This document shows, piece after piece, positions 1 through 9,917 of a DNA stretch of 64,000 nt. Both the position numbers and the translations under genes were made by a program. Origin of the DNA: Lysinibacillus sp. BPa_S21. GTDB taxonomy: Bacteria; Bacillota; Bacilli; Bacillales_A; Planococcaceae. The stretch spans positions 1 to 64,000 of the forward strand of contig NZ_JALIRS010000011.1 of NCBI RefSeq assembly GCF_023337795.1, read 5' to 3'. Each line of letters opens with the position of its first letter. Position 1 is the first letter of the stretch. The notes beneath the pieces are model-generated. The model was not told the origin of the DNA, did not search any database, and worked only from the letters and a program-made list of their open reading frames with translations.

Positions 1-75
1 GAACACGGAAGTTAAGCTCTTTAGCGCCGATGGTAGTTGGGGGCTTCCCCCTGTGAGAGTAGGACGTCGCTAGGC
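1..75 (+). rRNA. rrf: 5S ribosomal RNA, 3' part
   Basis: The window opens inside a 5S rRNA. The GAACACGGAAGTTAAGCTC block at the very start and the GTGAGAGTAGGACGTCGCTAGGC end are the conserved middle and 3' parts of Firmicute 5S rRNA. The 5' part, and presumably the 16S and 23S genes, lie to the left. No tRNA gene follows. The exact 3' end is uncertain by a few bases. Confidence 0.93.
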
Positions 76-81
76 ACCTGA

Positions 82-116
82 AAAAGTCGAGGATTTATTC
101 CTCGGCTTTTTTTATT
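82..116 (+). terminator. rRNA operon terminator
   Basis: A stem AGTCGAGG / CCTCGGCT (one G-U pair) is followed at once by a run of T, directly after the 5S rRNA. It is a standard intrinsic terminator for the rRNA operon. Confidence 0.85.
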
Positions 117-191
117 TTATAGAAAAATAAAAAAATGGTACAATTGCCTAACCATATACATGATGGTCGTTGATTAATGGGGGAATTAAAA

Positions 192-461
192 ATGAGGCGT
201 AATCTCTTTTCTACTATATCCATCATATCCTTCTTGATTACATTTTTAATGTTTGGCTATGATACATCAAAATGGTATGGTATTTTTTTTAATTTCCTTT
301 GCGAGCTAAGTATTTTTACGCCATTTGTATTAGGAGGACTAGGAATAATTAGCGCAATTTTTGGCTTAAAAGGTGATATCCGTATGGTCTTGATTGTGCT
401 CAATGCTTTTTTAATGATCCTATTCCTTGGTGCATATTTAATGGGAATCTTCGGGTTTTAA
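192..461 (+). CDS. Small hypothetical membrane protein
   Basis: I do not recognise this protein of about 89 residues. It is very hydrophobic and can form three membrane segments: one near the N-terminus (ISIISFLITFLMFG), one around FVLGGLGIISAIFGL, and one at the C-terminus (VLIVLNAFLMILFLGAYLMG). An in-frame ATG exists at 177, but the GGGGGA motif at 179-184 sits 7 bases before the ATG at 192, so 192 is the better start. It stands alone between the rRNA terminator and its own terminator at 472. The predicted location is the cytoplasmic membrane. Function is unknown. Confidence 0.65.
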   Translation: MRRNLFSTISIISFLITFLMFGYDTSKWYGIFFNFLCELSIFTPFVLGGLGIISAIFGLKGDIRMVLIVLNAFLMILFLGAYLMGIFGF

Positions 462-471
462 AATCCTTAAT

Positions 472-510
472 AAAGAACTGCAGCGTTTATATTTTTCTGC
501 AGTTCTTTTA
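472..510 (+). terminator. Intrinsic terminator
   Basis: A 12-bp perfect stem, AAAGAACTGCAG / CTGCAGTTCTTT, with a 14-base loop and a short T-rich tail follows the small membrane protein gene. Confidence 0.75.
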
Positions 511-540
511 ATATGTCTTCGATTTGTAACAATAAGATAT

Positions 541-858
541 AATTCCTTTTTAGCTTCTTCAGAAAGAAGTTAAAACTTCCGCTAATGTCACGGAATCGGA
601 AAGGCGTTCGCATAGGATTTTAGGCTAACTGACCTGCATCCTGTTGCTGTTTCGTCTTCGTACAGAAAAAAACGTGATGTTGTTGCTACTACCCTTTCAC
701 ACAGACAAAACACATTGCCGCTGTCGCTACGCTTTCGCGCAAACGAAACACATTGCTGCTGCTTCGTAAGCACTACGTTTTTGCGCAAAAAACATTTGTT
801 GTCCAATGCCCCAGGAAAGCACCCAGACGGAACGGAAATTAACCTCACGCTATGTGAA
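541..858 (+). repeat. Decayed intergenic hairpin element (copy A)
   Basis: This stretch has no credible gene. It starts with AGAAGTTAAAACTTCCGCTAATGTCACGG-type sequence (second repeat family, also at 47359 and 62455) and ends with CCCCAGGAAAGC, GGAACGGAAATTAACC and CACGCTATG, which match the 3' part of the hairpin elements at 11639, 14887 and 59826. The middle holds several diverged copies of the CGCTTTCGCGCA module. Reading frames through it are by-products of the repeat. Confidence 0.7.
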
Positions 859-950
859 AAATATTTTATTAATAAATCATAGATATAAAAGGTATAATGA
901 AACTCAAATGAAGAAAAAATTTTGGATATAAGATCGAAAGGAAGAAAGAT

Positions 951-1145
951 TTGGGAAAAAAGCAAATTTGGTATGAAGTAGAAGAAAACGAGACAATTGA
1001 AGATTGTTTGGCAAGAATGCGTCGAGATGGTTATATGGCAGTGGGAAGAAAAGAAGAACCGATTTTCCACTTAGTCAATGGAGAACCAACGTATTTACGT
1101 CAAAAAATACAATTCAAAGCCATGTTATGGCAAGAATTCGAGTAA
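951..1145 (+). CDS. NETI motif-containing protein
   Basis: A 64-residue protein with the NETI signature near the N-terminus (YEVEENETIEDCLARM) and conserved GYMAVGRKEEPIF and NGEPTYLRQKI segments. I recognise it as the small NETI-domain family of Bacillales, whose function is unknown. The start is TTG at 951, placed 7 bases after AAAGGAAG (937-944); no in-frame ATG fits. It lies just upstream of the purine operon control region and is read in the same direction, but it sits before the PurBox and riboswitch and so is probably transcribed separately. No terminator is visible between it and the PurBox. Confidence 0.85.
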   Translation: MGKKQIWYEVEENETIEDCLARMRRDGYMAVGRKEEPIFHLVNGEPTYLRQKIQFKAMLWQEFE

Positions 1146-1154
1146 ATTTGACCG

Positions 1155-1199
1155 AAATCCGAACGTTTATAAATAGCTAAAATAAAATGTTCGCATTTT
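1155..1199 (+). promoter_or_regulatory. PurR operator, paired PurBox
   Basis: Two inverted 14-bp sites are seen: AAATCCGAACGTTT (1155-1168) and, on the other strand, AAAATGCGAACATT (1199-1186), 17 bases apart. The CGAA core, flanking A/T and 16-17 base spacing fit the PurBox pair bound by Bacillus PurR. They lie just before the -35 box, as expected for repression relieved by PRPP. Binding is inferred. Confidence 0.85.
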
Positions 1200-1203
1200 T
1201 GCA

Positions 1204-1232
1204 TTGACGATAGAGGAATGACTTGTTAAAAT
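1204..1232 (+). promoter_or_regulatory. purE operon sigma-A promoter
   Basis: TTGACG (1204-1209) and TAAAAT (1227-1232) are separated by exactly 17 bases. Transcription would start near 1239, just before the riboswitch aptamer. Confidence 0.85.
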
Positions 1233-1254
1233 GTGAGAAGGAAAAACAAATAAA

Positions 1255-1323
1255 TCCCACATATATGCTAGAGGATTGGCTCTAGTGTCTCTACCCAGCA
1301 CCGTAAATGCTGGACTATGCGGG
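1255..1323 (+). promoter_or_regulatory. Purine riboswitch, guanine type
   Basis: The three-way-junction aptamer is clear: P1 is closed by CCCACATA and TATGCGGG, and the loops carry the conserved GGATTGGC, TCTACC, CACCGTAAATG and GGACTATG blocks. The specificity base before TATG is C (1315), which in this family means guanine or hypoxanthine; adenine riboswitches have U there. It controls purEKBCSQLFMNHD with the terminator at 1393. Ligand-bound P1 should favour termination. Confidence 0.95.
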
Positions 1324-1392
1324 AAAGCACTTTTGGCATGTTACGGGAAGGTGTATGTGCAGAAATGTACATTTGCATATTCTTTTCATAAT

Positions 1393-1457
1393 AAGTCCTC
1401 AAGTAAGCTGCTTTCACGTGTATGGTAGGGAGTAGTTTATTTGGGGACTTTCTTTGT
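1393..1457 (+). terminator. Riboswitch-controlled terminator
   Basis: AAGTCCTCAAGTAAGCTGCT pairs over about 22 positions (some G-U) with AGTAGTTTATTTGGGGACTT, followed by TCTTTGTT. This long hairpin between the aptamer and purE is the likely expression platform of the purine riboswitch. The competing antiterminator is probably made by bases 1318-1390 but was not resolved by eye. Confidence 0.8.
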
Positions 1458-1543
1458 TATAAAAGAATTGTAGTAGCTATATGAGGAATAGAGGCTTGCA
1501 CAATATTAGATCATTTTTCTAACGTTAAAAAGGAGCGACAATC

Positions 1544-2032
1544 ATGAATCCGAAAATCGGTGTCATTATGGGGAGTTCAAGTGACTGGGAAACAATGAAA
1601 CATGCATGTGATATTTTAGATGAATTACAAGTACCGTACGAGAAAAAGGTTGTGTCTGCACATCGTACTCCAGATTTAATGTTCGAGTATGCAGAATCAG
1701 CACGTGAGCGAGGTATTCAAGTTATTATTGCTGGTGCAGGTGGAGCTGCGCATTTACCTGGAATGGTAGCAGCTAAAACAACGCTACCGGTAATCGGTGT
1801 ACCTGTGCAATCCCGTGCTCTTAACGGTCTTGATTCTTTATTATCAATCGTTCAAATGCCTGGTGGTGTACCTGTAGCAACAGTAGCGATTGGCAAAGCG
1901 GGAGCGACAAATGCAGGTTTGCTAGCAGCGCAAATTTTATCGACAACAGATGCACAGCTTGCAAAAAAATTAGATGCTCGACGTGAAGCCACAAAACAAC
2001 AAGTACTGGAAAGCACAGGTGACTTAGTGTGA
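1544..2032 (+). CDS. purE: N5-carboxyaminoimidazole ribonucleotide mutase
   Basis: PurE converts N5-CAIR to CAIR in de novo purine synthesis, in the cytosol. The 162-residue length is normal for the class I bacterial enzyme. Visible hallmarks are [10 protein letters not shown] near residues 6-15, VVSAHRTPD near 38-46 and [13 protein letters not shown] near 66-78, which build the nucleotide pocket. The ATG follows AAAGGAGCG at a good distance. It is the first gene of the purine operon and is controlled by the PurBox, promoter and riboswitch upstream. Its last codons overlap purK by 4 bases (GTGA), so the two partner enzymes of this step are translationally coupled. Confidence 0.97.
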   Translation: MNPKIGVIMGSSSDWETMKHACDILDELQVPYEKKVVSAHRTPDLMFEYAESARERGIQVIIAGAGGAAHLPGMVAAKTTLPVIGVPVQSRALNGLDSLLSIVQMPGGVPVATVAIGKAGATNAGLLAAQILSTTDAQLAKKLDARREATKQQVLESTGDLV

Positions 2033-3153
2033 CAAAGATAATTTATCCAGGGCAGATGATAGGCATTATCGGGGGAGGGCAACTTGGCCGTATGATGGCA
2101 CTTGCTGCTAAAGAGGCAGGCTTTAAAGTTGCCGTTCTTGAACCATCAATGGATTCACCATGTGGACAGGTTGCGGATGTACGTATTGTAGCACCATATG
2201 ATGATGAAGCAGCTTTAGAGGAGCTTGCAGAGGTTAGTGATGTTATAACGTATGAGTTTGAAAATATCGATTATGATGGCTTAAAACGTTTAACACAAAT
2301 GGCTTACGTTCCACAAGGAGCAGAGCTTGTACGCATCACACAGAACCGTGTGACTGAGAAAGAAGCAATTGTGAATGCAGGTTGTCCAGTAGCCCCTTAT
2401 TTGGTTGTAAATACATATGAAGAATTACTAGCCAATATCGATAGGATTGGTTATCCTTGTATAGTCAAAACAGCAAGAGGTGGTTACGATGGCAAGGGGC
2501 AGCAGCTTTTAAAATCTGCCGAAGACCTATCGTTGGCAAAGGAGCTTTTCTCTCATTCGCAATGTATTGTTGAGGGATTTGTGCCTTTCGCTAAAGAGGT
2601 GTCCGTCATTGTCCAAAGAAACGGTAATGGTGAATCATATTGTCAGCCAGTTGGAGAAAATATTCATGTGCATCATATTTTACATGAAACGATTGTTCCA
2701 GCTCGTATAAAAGAGGAAACAGCAAAAGCTGCAGAGCGTGAAGCAAGAAAAATTGCTGACTACTTGGATTTAGTAGGGACATTAGCTGTAGAAATGTTTG
2801 TGTTAGAAGATGGTGGAATTGTTATTAATGAATTAGCACCAAGACCTCATAATTCAGGTCACTATTCAATAGAAGCATGTAATGTTTCACAGTTCCATCA
2901 GCATATACGCGCTGTTTGTGGTTGGCCATTACGTAAACCACAACTTTGGGCACCATCTATAATGGTTAATGTTTTAGGGCAGCATGTCATGCCACTTAGT
3001 AACTCAATTGCTAAATATCCTGAATGGTCTATACATCTTTATGGGAAAGCTGAAGCTAAGGTGAACCGTAAGATGGGCCACGTAACGATTATGACAAAAA
3101 ACTTAGAGGAAACACTACAACAAATCGAGAGTTCTGGCATTTGGTCAGAATAG
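2029..3153 (+). CDS. purK: N5-carboxyaminoimidazole ribonucleotide synthase
   Basis: PurK is the ATP- and bicarbonate-dependent enzyme that makes N5-CAIR from AIR, handing it to PurE. It is 374 residues long and has the ATP-grasp order: N-terminal [16 protein letters not shown] (residues 11-26), central ATP-binding region with [13 protein letters not shown], and the metal and substrate loop [13 protein letters not shown]. The start is GTG at 2029, overlapping the purE stop in GTGA; the ribosome-binding site is weak, consistent with coupling to purE. Neighbours purE and purB confirm the pathway. Confidence 0.96.
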   Translation: MTKIIYPGQMIGIIGGGQLGRMMALAAKEAGFKVAVLEPSMDSPCGQVADVRIVAPYDDEAALEELAEVSDVITYEFENIDYDGLKRLTQMAYVPQGAELVRITQNRVTEKEAIVNAGCPVAPYLVVNTYEELLANIDRIGYPCIVKTARGGYDGKGQQLLKSAEDLSLAKELFSHSQCIVEGFVPFAKEVSVIVQRNGNGESYCQPVGENIHVHHILHETIVPARIKEETAKAAEREARKIADYLDLVGTLAVEMFVLEDGGIVINELAPRPHNSGHYSIEACNVSQFHQHIRAVCGWPLRKPQLWAPSIMVNVLGQHVMPLSNSIAKYPEWSIHLYGKAEAKVNRKMGHVTIMTKNLEETLQQIESSGIWSE

Positions 3154-3166
3154 AAGGAGAAACGCA

Positions 3167-4462
3167 ATGATCGAACGTTACACAAGACCCGAAATGGGCG
3201 CAATTTGGACAGAACAAAATAAATATCAAGCTTGGCTAGAAGTTGAAATTTTAGCATGTGAAGCTTGGGCAGAAATTGGAGACATTCCGAAAGAGGATGT
3301 AGCTAAAATTCGTGAAAATGCTTCATTTGACGTTAATCGTATTTTAGAGATTGAAAAAGAAACACGTCATGATGTAGTTGCATTTACTCGTGCCGTTTCT
3401 GAAACACTTGGTGAAGAGCGCAAATGGGTACACTATGGTTTAACTTCTACGGACGTAGTTGATACAGCCCTTTCTTATTTGATTAAACAAGCGAATGATA
3501 TTTTACGTAAAGACATCGTGAATTTCATTGATATTATTGCTGCTAAAGCGAAAGAGCATAAGCATACAGTTATGATGGGACGTACACATGGTGTTCATGC
3601 TGAGCCAACAACTTTCGGTTTAAAACTAGGTTTATGGTATGAAGAAATGAAGCGTAACCTAGAACGCTTTGATGCAGCGGCAAAAGTAATTGAAACAGGA
3701 AAAATGTCTGGAGCAGTTGGAACATATGCCAATATTGACCCTCGAGTTGAGCAATATGTATGCGATAAATTAGGACTTACAGCGTCTCCTATTTCAACAC
3801 AAACCTTACAACGTGATCGCCATGCTCAATATTTAGGAGCGTTGGCATTAATCGCAACTTCAATAGAGAAATTTGCAACAGAGATTCGTGGCTTGCAAAA
3901 ATCTGAAACACGTGAAGTTGAGGAAGCATTTGCAAAAGGACAAAAAGGCTCGTCAGCGATGCCTCATAAACGTAATCCAATCGGATCTGAAAACATGGTT
4001 GGTATGTCACGATTAATGCGTGGCTATATGGTAACAGCTTATGAAAACGTAGCATTATGGCATGAGCGTGATATTTCACATTCATCTGCTGAGCGCGTTA
4101 TTTTACCGGATGCAACGATTACACTTAACTATATGTTAAATCGCTTCGGTAACATTGTGAAAAACTTAACAGTATTCCCTGAAAACATGAAACGTAATAT
4201 GGGTCGCACTTTTGGTCTAATTTACTCTCAACGTATCTTATTAGCACTTATCGATAAAGGGTTAGTGCGTGAGGAAGCGTATGATACAGTACAACCTTTA
4301 GCGATGCAGGCGTGGGACGAGCAAGTTCAGTTCCGTACGTTAGTCGATGCAAGTGAAAAAATTACATCGTATTTAACGAAAGAAGAGCTAGATGAGTGCT
4401 TTGACTACAACTACCATTTACAGCATGTAGATATGATTTTTGAACGTCTTGGACTTAACTAA
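3167..4462 (+). CDS. purB: Adenylosuccinate lyase
   Basis: PurB cleaves fumarate from SAICAR and from adenylosuccinate, so it acts in both the common and the AMP branch of purine synthesis. The 431 residues equal the Bacillus enzyme length as I recall it. Hallmarks are [11 protein letters not shown], the [15 protein letters not shown] loop with the catalytic His, and the fumarase/lyase signature [16 protein letters not shown] with the mobile catalytic serine. The ATG follows AAGGAG at a normal distance. A 112-bp gap to purC carries a perfect hairpin at 4499. Confidence 0.97.
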   Translation: MIERYTRPEMGAIWTEQNKYQAWLEVEILACEAWAEIGDIPKEDVAKIRENASFDVNRILEIEKETRHDVVAFTRAVSETLGEERKWVHYGLTSTDVVDTALSYLIKQANDILRKDIVNFIDIIAAKAKEHKHTVMMGRTHGVHAEPTTFGLKLGLWYEEMKRNLERFDAAAKVIETGKMSGAVGTYANIDPRVEQYVCDKLGLTASPISTQTLQRDRHAQYLGALALIATSIEKFATEIRGLQKSETREVEEAFAKGQKGSSAMPHKRNPIGSENMVGMSRLMRGYMVTAYENVALWHERDISHSSAERVILPDATITLNYMLNRFGNIVKNLTVFPENMKRNMGRTFGLIYSQRILLALIDKGLVREEAYDTVQPLAMQAWDEQVQFRTLVDASEKITSYLTKEELDECFDYNYHLQHVDMIFERLGLN

Positions 4463-4498
4463 GCTAAATTGATGGAATAGAGTCACTAGCGGATGTTG

Positions 4499-4532
4499 CA
4501 GAATTGAATCGTATACGTACGATTCAATTCTG
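4499..4532 (+). other. Perfect 15-bp hairpin between purB and purC
   Basis: CAGAATTGAATCGTA pairs without mismatch to TACGATTCAATTCTG across a TACG loop. No T run follows, so it is not a standard terminator. In mRNA it could be a processing or stability element. Confidence 0.7.
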
Positions 4533-4574
4533 AACAATACGCGTGTATTTCATAATATCAGGGGGAGTAACGAA

Positions 4575-5285
4575 ATGACTGAAGGTCAACTTTTGTATGA
4601 AGGTAAAGCAAAAAAATTGTATACAACAGAGGAACCAAATGTGTTACTCGTTGAATACAAGGATAGTGCAACAGCGTTTAATGGTGAGAAAAAAGAAGAA
4701 ATTGAAGGCAAAGGCATATTAAATAACCGCATCACTTCTGTAATTTTCGAAAAATTACAAGCAAACGGAATTGCGTCACATTTCGTAAAACAATTATCTG
4801 ATACGCAACAGCTTGTGAAAAAGGTAGAGATTATTCCAATTGAGGTTGTTGTTCGTAATATAGCGGCAGGCAGCTTAGCGAAACGCCTTGGCTTAGAAGA
4901 AGGTACACCATTAAAACGTCCGATCGTTGAGTTTTATTTTAAAGACGATGAACTAGGCGATCCGCTCATTACGACGGAGCATATTGACGTACTTGATCTT
5001 GCAACACCAGAGGAAGTGACAGCCATTTATGAGGGTGCACTTGCAGTGAACAAAGTGTTGGAGCCTATATTTGCGGATGTCAACGTTACACTCATTGATT
5101 TTAAATTAGAGTTTGGACGTGACAATGACGGAAATGTACTACTGGCAGATGAAATCTCACCAGATACATGCAGACTTTGGGATGCAACTACAAAGCAAAA
5201 GTTAGACAAGGATGTCTTTCGTAGAGACCTTGGTAATTTAACTGAAGTTTATACTATTATACTTTCTAGACTCGGAGGCAAATAA
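4575..5285 (+). CDS. purC: SAICAR synthase
   Basis: PurC joins aspartate to CAIR with ATP to give SAICAR. The 236-residue protein shows the typical opening [11 protein letters not shown], the [12 protein letters not shown] segment, [15 protein letters not shown] and the late LIDFKLEFG and [13 protein letters not shown] signatures. The ATG at 4575 follows AGGGGGAG. It is the fourth gene of the operon and is followed after only two bases by purS. Confidence 0.97.
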   Translation: MTEGQLLYEGKAKKLYTTEEPNVLLVEYKDSATAFNGEKKEEIEGKGILNNRITSVIFEKLQANGIASHFVKQLSDTQQLVKKVEIIPIEVVVRNIAAGSLAKRLGLEEGTPLKRPIVEFYFKDDELGDPLITTEHIDVLDLATPEEVTAIYEGALAVNKVLEPIFADVNVTLIDFKLEFGRDNDGNVLLADEISPDTCRLWDATTKQKLDKDVFRRDLGNLTEVYTIILSRLGGK

Positions 5286-5287
5286 CA

Positions 5288-5536
5288 ATGAAAAAAGTTA
5301 AAATTTACGTAACATTACGTGAGAGCATTCTTGATCCACAAGGTTCAGCAGTACAAGGTTCTTTAGTGAACATGGGTTACGCTGAAGTAGAAGATTTACG
5401 TATCGGTAAATATCTTGAACTAACTATTAAAGATACAGAACGTGATATTGATACTCTAGTAAAAGAAATGTGTGAAAAGGTTTTAACTAACGTTGTAATC
5501 GAAGACTATCGTTACGAAGTCGAGGAGGCTAACTAA
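5288..5536 (+). CDS. purS: FGAM synthase subunit PurS
   Basis: PurS is the small structural subunit that holds PurL and PurQ together so that ammonia can pass between them. It is 82 residues long, with the [19 protein letters not shown]-like opening (here [18 protein letters not shown]) and the [12 protein letters not shown] strand typical of the family. GGAGGC lies before the ATG, inside the end of purC. It sits two bases before purQ, as in other Gram-positive purine operons. Confidence 0.96.
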   Translation: MKKVKIYVTLRESILDPQGSAVQGSLVNMGYAEVEDLRIGKYLELTIKDTERDIDTLVKEMCEKVLTNVVIEDYRYEVEEAN

Positions 5537-5538
5537 TC

Positions 5539-6222
5539 ATGAAATTCGCAGTACTCGTTTTCCCTGGGTCAAACTGTGATATCGATATGTATCATGCGAT
5601 TAAAGACGAGCTAGGTGAAGAAGTAGAATATGTATGGCATACAGCAACAGATTTAAGTGACTTTGATGGCATTTTAGTACCGGGAGGCTTCTCATATGGG
5701 GATTACCTTCGATGTGGTGCGATGGCAAACCAATCTAATATTATGGCAGAGGTCAAGAAGGCAGCAGATGCAGGTAAGCCAGTATTAGGCGTTTGTAATG
5801 GATTCCAAATATTAACTGAAGCGGGTTTGTTACCAGGTGCATTACTTCGTAACAAAAATTTGAAATTCATGTGCCGTACAATCCAACTTAAAGTTGAAAA
5901 CAATAATACCTTATTCACAAACCAATATGAGCAAGGTCAAATGATCAATATTCCAATTGCGCATGGTGAAGGTAACTACTACTGTGACGAGGAAACTTTA
6001 CAACAATTAAAAGATAACAATCAAATCGTGTTTACATACTCAGGCGAAAATCCAAACGGTTCTTTAGAAGATATCGCAGGGATTATAAACGAGCGCGGCA
6101 ATGTACTAGGTATGATGCCTCACCCAGAGCGAGCTGTTGATGCACTGGTGGGCGGAGCAGACGGTCTAGCAGTATTTAAATCAATTGTGAAGCAGTGGAG
6201 GGAAAATCATGTCAACAACTAA
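5539..6222 (+). CDS. purQ: FGAM synthase glutaminase subunit
   Basis: PurQ is the class I glutamine amidotransferase subunit that frees ammonia for PurL. The 227 residues match the family. The catalytic triad is visible: Cys86 in GVCNGFQ, and His195 with Glu197 in MPHPERA. The FPGSNCD start and [13 protein letters not shown] oxyanion region are also conserved. AGGAGG precedes the ATG. Its 3' end overlaps purL by 14 bases, which couples expression of the two subunits. Confidence 0.97.
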   Translation: MKFAVLVFPGSNCDIDMYHAIKDELGEEVEYVWHTATDLSDFDGILVPGGFSYGDYLRCGAMANQSNIMAEVKKAADAGKPVLGVCNGFQILTEAGLLPGALLRNKNLKFMCRTIQLKVENNNTLFTNQYEQGQMINIPIAHGEGNYYCDEETLQQLKDNNQIVFTYSGENPNGSLEDIAGIINERGNVLGMMPHPERAVDALVGGADGLAVFKSIVKQWRENHVNN

Positions 6223-8443
6223 GTTTGAGCCAACAGCACAGCAAATTAAAGATCAGAAGTTATACGCTGGTATGGGGATGTCAGACGAAGAATTTGCAAT
6301 GGTAGAAGGTATTATTGGACGTCTTCCGAACTGGACAGAGACGGGTCTTTTCTCGGTAATGTGGTCTGAGCACTGCTCATACAAAAATTCAAAACCAGTG
6401 TTACGTAAATTCCCTACTAAGGGTCCACAAGTTTTACAAGGTCCAGGTGAAGGTGCTGGTATCGTCGATATTGGTGATGAACAAGCCGTTGTATTTAAAA
6501 TGGAATCCCATAACCACCCTTCAGCAATTGAACCTTATCAAGGTGCTGCTACAGGTGTTGGTGGTATTATCCGCGATGTTTTCTCAATGGGAGCACGTCC
6601 AATTGCGATGCTGAACTCACTCCGCTTTGGCGAATTAAAATCAGCGCGTGGAAAATATTTATTTGAAGAAGTCGTTGCTGGTATCGCAGGTTACGGTAAC
6701 TGTATCGGAATTCCTACAGTAGGTGGCGAGATTCAATTCGATCCTTGTTATGAAGGCAATCCACTAGTGAATGCAATGTGTGTAGGTTTAATTGATCACA
6801 AAGATATTCAACGTGGAATCGCAGCTGGTGTAGGAAATACAGTCATGTATGTTGGCGCTAAAACAGGTCGTGACGGAATCCATGGTGCAACATTTGCATC
6901 TGAGGAGTTAACAGAAGAATCTGATAACCAACGTCCAGCAGTACAAGTAGGAGATCCATTTATGGAGAAACTTTTACTTGAAGCATGTTTAGAAGTTGTA
7001 AAATCTGACGCTCTAGTAGGTATTCAAGATATGGGTGCAGCTGGTCTTACTTCTTCATCAGCAGAAATGGCTTCTAAGGCTGGCTCTGGTGTAGAAATGA
7101 ACTTAGATTTAGTACCTCAACGTGAGACAGGCATGACAGCCTATGAAATGATGTTATCTGAATCTCAGGAGCGTATGTTACTTGTTGTGAAAAAAGGTCG
7201 CGAAGATGAAATTAAAGCGATTTTCGATAAATATGATTTAGATGCGGTGGCAATTGGTCGCGTGACGGATGATAAAATGCTACGCCTTTTACATAATGGT
7301 GAAGTTGTAGCTGAAGTACCTGCTGATGCACTTGCAGAAGATGCACCAGTTTATCACAAGCCATCAGCAGAACCTGCTTACTACGCTGAATTCCAGGCGA
7401 TGGAAAATACAGAACCAGAGGTAACTGATTACAAAGAAACATTAAATGCACTTTTAAAAGCGCCAACAGTTGCTTCAAAAGAGTGGGTTTACGATCAATA
7501 TGATTATCAAGTACGTACATCAACAGTCGTTGCACCAGGTTCTGATGCAGCCGTTATCCGCGTACGTGGTACGAACAAAGGATTAGCGATGACTACTGAT
7601 TGTAACTCTCGTTATATTTTCCTAGATCCAGAGGTAGGCGGTGCCATTGCAGTAGCTGAGGCAGCCCGTAACATCGTAGCAACTGGAGGTACACCATTAG
7701 CGATTACTGACTGCCTAAACTTTGGTAATCCTGAGAAACCAGAAATCTTCTGGCAAATTGAAAAATCAGCTGATGGTATTTCAGCGGCTTGTACTGCACT
7801 GAATTCACCAGTAATCGGTGGTAACGTATCTCTTTATAATGAGCGTTCTGGTGAAGCGGTTTACCCAACACCAACCATCGGTATGGTGGGACTAATTGAA
7901 GATTTAGCACATGTGACAACTCAAGAAGTAAAAGCTAGTGGGGATGTAGTATTTGTGATCGGTGATACAAACACTGAATTCGGTGGCTCGGAGCTTCAAA
8001 AATTAGTAAACAACGGGGTTATTTCAGGGAAAGCACCAGCTATTGATCTACAGATTGAAGCTGCACGTCAACAAGCTTTACTTACAGCAATTAAAGCAGG
8101 AATCGTACAATCTGCACATGATGTAGCAGAAGGTGGTCTTGCGGTGGCGCTTGCCGAAACAACATTTGGCGCTAATGGTTTAGGTCTTGATGTGACATTA
8201 ACAGGCTCTGCTACAACAGCATTATTCAGTGAAACACAATCTCGCTTCGTTGTAACAGTGAAAGAAGAAAATGCAGCTGCATTTGTAGAAATTGTAAAAG
8301 ACGCAAAGAAAATTGGTGTCGTAACAAACGATGCGCTTGTTAAAATCAACGGTGACAACGGTGTGCTTGTAGAAGGTACAGTGGAGGAATTCCGTTCTAA
8401 TTGGAAAGGAGCAATCCCATGCTTGCTGAACTCAGAGGCTTAA
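6209..8443 (+). CDS. purL: FGAM synthase subunit PurL
   Basis: PurL uses ATP and PurQ-derived ammonia to turn FGAR into FGAM. At 744 residues it is the small Gram-positive form that needs PurS and PurQ, not the large fused enzyme. Conserved blocks include [35 protein letters not shown] near residues 93-111, [17 protein letters not shown] and the C-terminal [15 protein letters not shown]. The GGAGGGA site lies inside the end of purQ. The last 25 bases overlap purF. Confidence 0.97.
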   Translation: MSTTKFEPTAQQIKDQKLYAGMGMSDEEFAMVEGIIGRLPNWTETGLFSVMWSEHCSYKNSKPVLRKFPTKGPQVLQGPGEGAGIVDIGDEQAVVFKMESHNHPSAIEPYQGAATGVGGIIRDVFSMGARPIAMLNSLRFGELKSARGKYLFEEVVAGIAGYGNCIGIPTVGGEIQFDPCYEGNPLVNAMCVGLIDHKDIQRGIAAGVGNTVMYVGAKTGRDGIHGATFASEELTEESDNQRPAVQVGDPFMEKLLLEACLEVVKSDALVGIQDMGAAGLTSSSAEMASKAGSGVEMNLDLVPQRETGMTAYEMMLSESQERMLLVVKKGREDEIKAIFDKYDLDAVAIGRVTDDKMLRLLHNGEVVAEVPADALAEDAPVYHKPSAEPAYYAEFQAMENTEPEVTDYKETLNALLKAPTVASKEWVYDQYDYQVRTSTVVAPGSDAAVIRVRGTNKGLAMTTDCNSRYIFLDPEVGGAIAVAEAARNIVATGGTPLAITDCLNFGNPEKPEIFWQIEKSADGISAACTALNSPVIGGNVSLYNERSGEAVYPTPTIGMVGLIEDLAHVTTQEVKASGDVVFVIGDTNTEFGGSELQKLVNNGVISGKAPAIDLQIEAARQQALLTAIKAGIVQSAHDVAEGGLAVALAETTFGANGLGLDVTLTGSATTALFSETQSRFVVTVKEENAAAFVEIVKDAKKIGVVTNDALVKINGDNGVLVEGTVEEFRSNWKGAIPCLLNSEA

Positions 8444-9843
8444 ACGAAGAATGTGGGGTGTTTGGTATTTGGGGCAACCCGAATCCAGCACACCTTAGTT
8501 ATTACGGGCTTCATGCTCTTCAACACCGTGGCCAAGAAGGCGCTGGAATCGTCGTTTCTGACGGCCAGCATCTTCGCGCGGTGAAAGGCGAAGGACTAGT
8601 TAATGATGTTTTCAACGAAGAGAAATTAAAGGCAGTGGACGGAAAAGCAGCAATTGCCCATGTCCGTTATACGACTGCTGGAGGAGGCGGTATTGAAAAT
8701 GTACAGCCGTTATTATTCCACTCGTCAACTGGTAGCCTTTCAATTGCTCATAACGGTAATTTAGTCAATGCAACGCACTTAAAACAGTACTTAGAGCGCC
8801 AAGGTAGTATTTTCCATTCTAGCTCCGATACTGAAGTACTAGCACATCTTATTAAGAAAAGCTCGCATTCACCATTCCGTGCAAAGGTGAAAAATGCCCT
8901 CTCGTTATTAAAGGGTGCTTACTCGTTCTTAATTATGACTAAAGATGAAATGCTTGTCGCACGTGATCCACATGGTTTACGTCCATTATCTCTTGGAAAG
9001 CTAGGAGATGGTTGGGTTGTTGCCTCTGAAACTTGTGCATTTGATTTAATAGGTGCAGAATTTGTTCGATCTGTTGAACCGGGTGAATTATTAATTATTA
9101 ACGATGAAGGTGTAAAATCTGATCGTTTTGTAGAAATGGATAAACGTGCAATGTGCGCGATGGAGTATGTTTATTTAGCACGACCTGATTCTGATATTGA
9201 TGGTATTAACGTCCACATGGCTCGTAAGCGTATGGGCAAACAGCTTGCTCGTGAATGTGCACATATTGAAGCTGACGTTGTAACAGGTGTCCCTGACTCA
9301 AGTATTTCAGCAGCAATCGGCTTTGCAGAGGAAAGCGGTATTCCGTATGAGCTAGGTCTTATAAAAAACCGTTATGTAGGTCGTACATTTATCCAACCGA
9401 CACAGGAATTACGTGAACGCGGTGTGAAAATGAAACTTTCTCCAGTTGTTCAAGTTGTCAAAGGTAAACGAGTAGTGATGGTGGACGATTCAATCGTTCG
9501 CGGTACAACTTCAAGACGTATTGTAAAAATGTTAAAAGATGCAGGAGCAACTGAAGTGCATGTTGTGATTTCTTCACCACCGATGACGGATCCTTGCTAT
9601 TACGGGATTGATACTTCAACACATGAAGAATTGATTGCATCTAGTCACAGTGTAGATGAAATCCGCGATGCTATAGGAGCAGATTCATTAACATTCCTTT
9701 CAGTTGAAGGCATGGTAGAGACGATTGCTAGACCATATGAAGATGAAAATCGCGGATTATGCTTAGCATGCTTTACGGGTAAATATCCAACAGAAATTTT
9801 CCCAGATACGATTTTACCACATGAAAAAGAACTATTACGTTAA
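8419..9843 (+). CDS. purF: Amidophosphoribosyltransferase
   Basis: PurF makes phosphoribosylamine from PRPP and glutamine, the committed first step of purine synthesis. I place the start at ATG 8419 after AAAGGAG (8405-8411), not at the upstream TTG. This gives 474 residues with an 11-residue propeptide before the nucleophile Cys12 ([11 protein letters not shown]), as in the Bacillus enzyme. [10 protein letters not shown] is the N-terminal hydrolase motif and [18 protein letters not shown] is the PRPP-binding motif. Cysteines CMCAM-like and CLACFTG near the end probably hold the Fe-S cluster known in Bacillus PurF. The start overlaps purL. Confidence 0.97.
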   Translation: MLAELRGLNEECGVFGIWGNPNPAHLSYYGLHALQHRGQEGAGIVVSDGQHLRAVKGEGLVNDVFNEEKLKAVDGKAAIAHVRYTTAGGGGIENVQPLLFHSSTGSLSIAHNGNLVNATHLKQYLERQGSIFHSSSDTEVLAHLIKKSSHSPFRAKVKNALSLLKGAYSFLIMTKDEMLVARDPHGLRPLSLGKLGDGWVVASETCAFDLIGAEFVRSVEPGELLIINDEGVKSDRFVEMDKRAMCAMEYVYLARPDSDIDGINVHMARKRMGKQLARECAHIEADVVTGVPDSSISAAIGFAEESGIPYELGLIKNRYVGRTFIQPTQELRERGVKMKLSPVVQVVKGKRVVMVDDSIVRGTTSRRIVKMLKDAGATEVHVVISSPPMTDPCYYGIDTSTHEELIASSHSVDEIRDAIGADSLTFLSVEGMVETIARPYEDENRGLCLACFTGKYPTEIFPDTILPHEKELLR

Positions 9844-9917
9844 GAAAAACATCTAAACACAACTAGTAATGATGGCACATGTGCCAAGTCGATTTGGATG
9901 ATAAGGAGGAACTCTGC

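Noticed and set aside
588-1070. 160-codon gene on the - strand
   Set aside because: It covers decayed repeat copy A and overlaps the NETI gene, which has better support.
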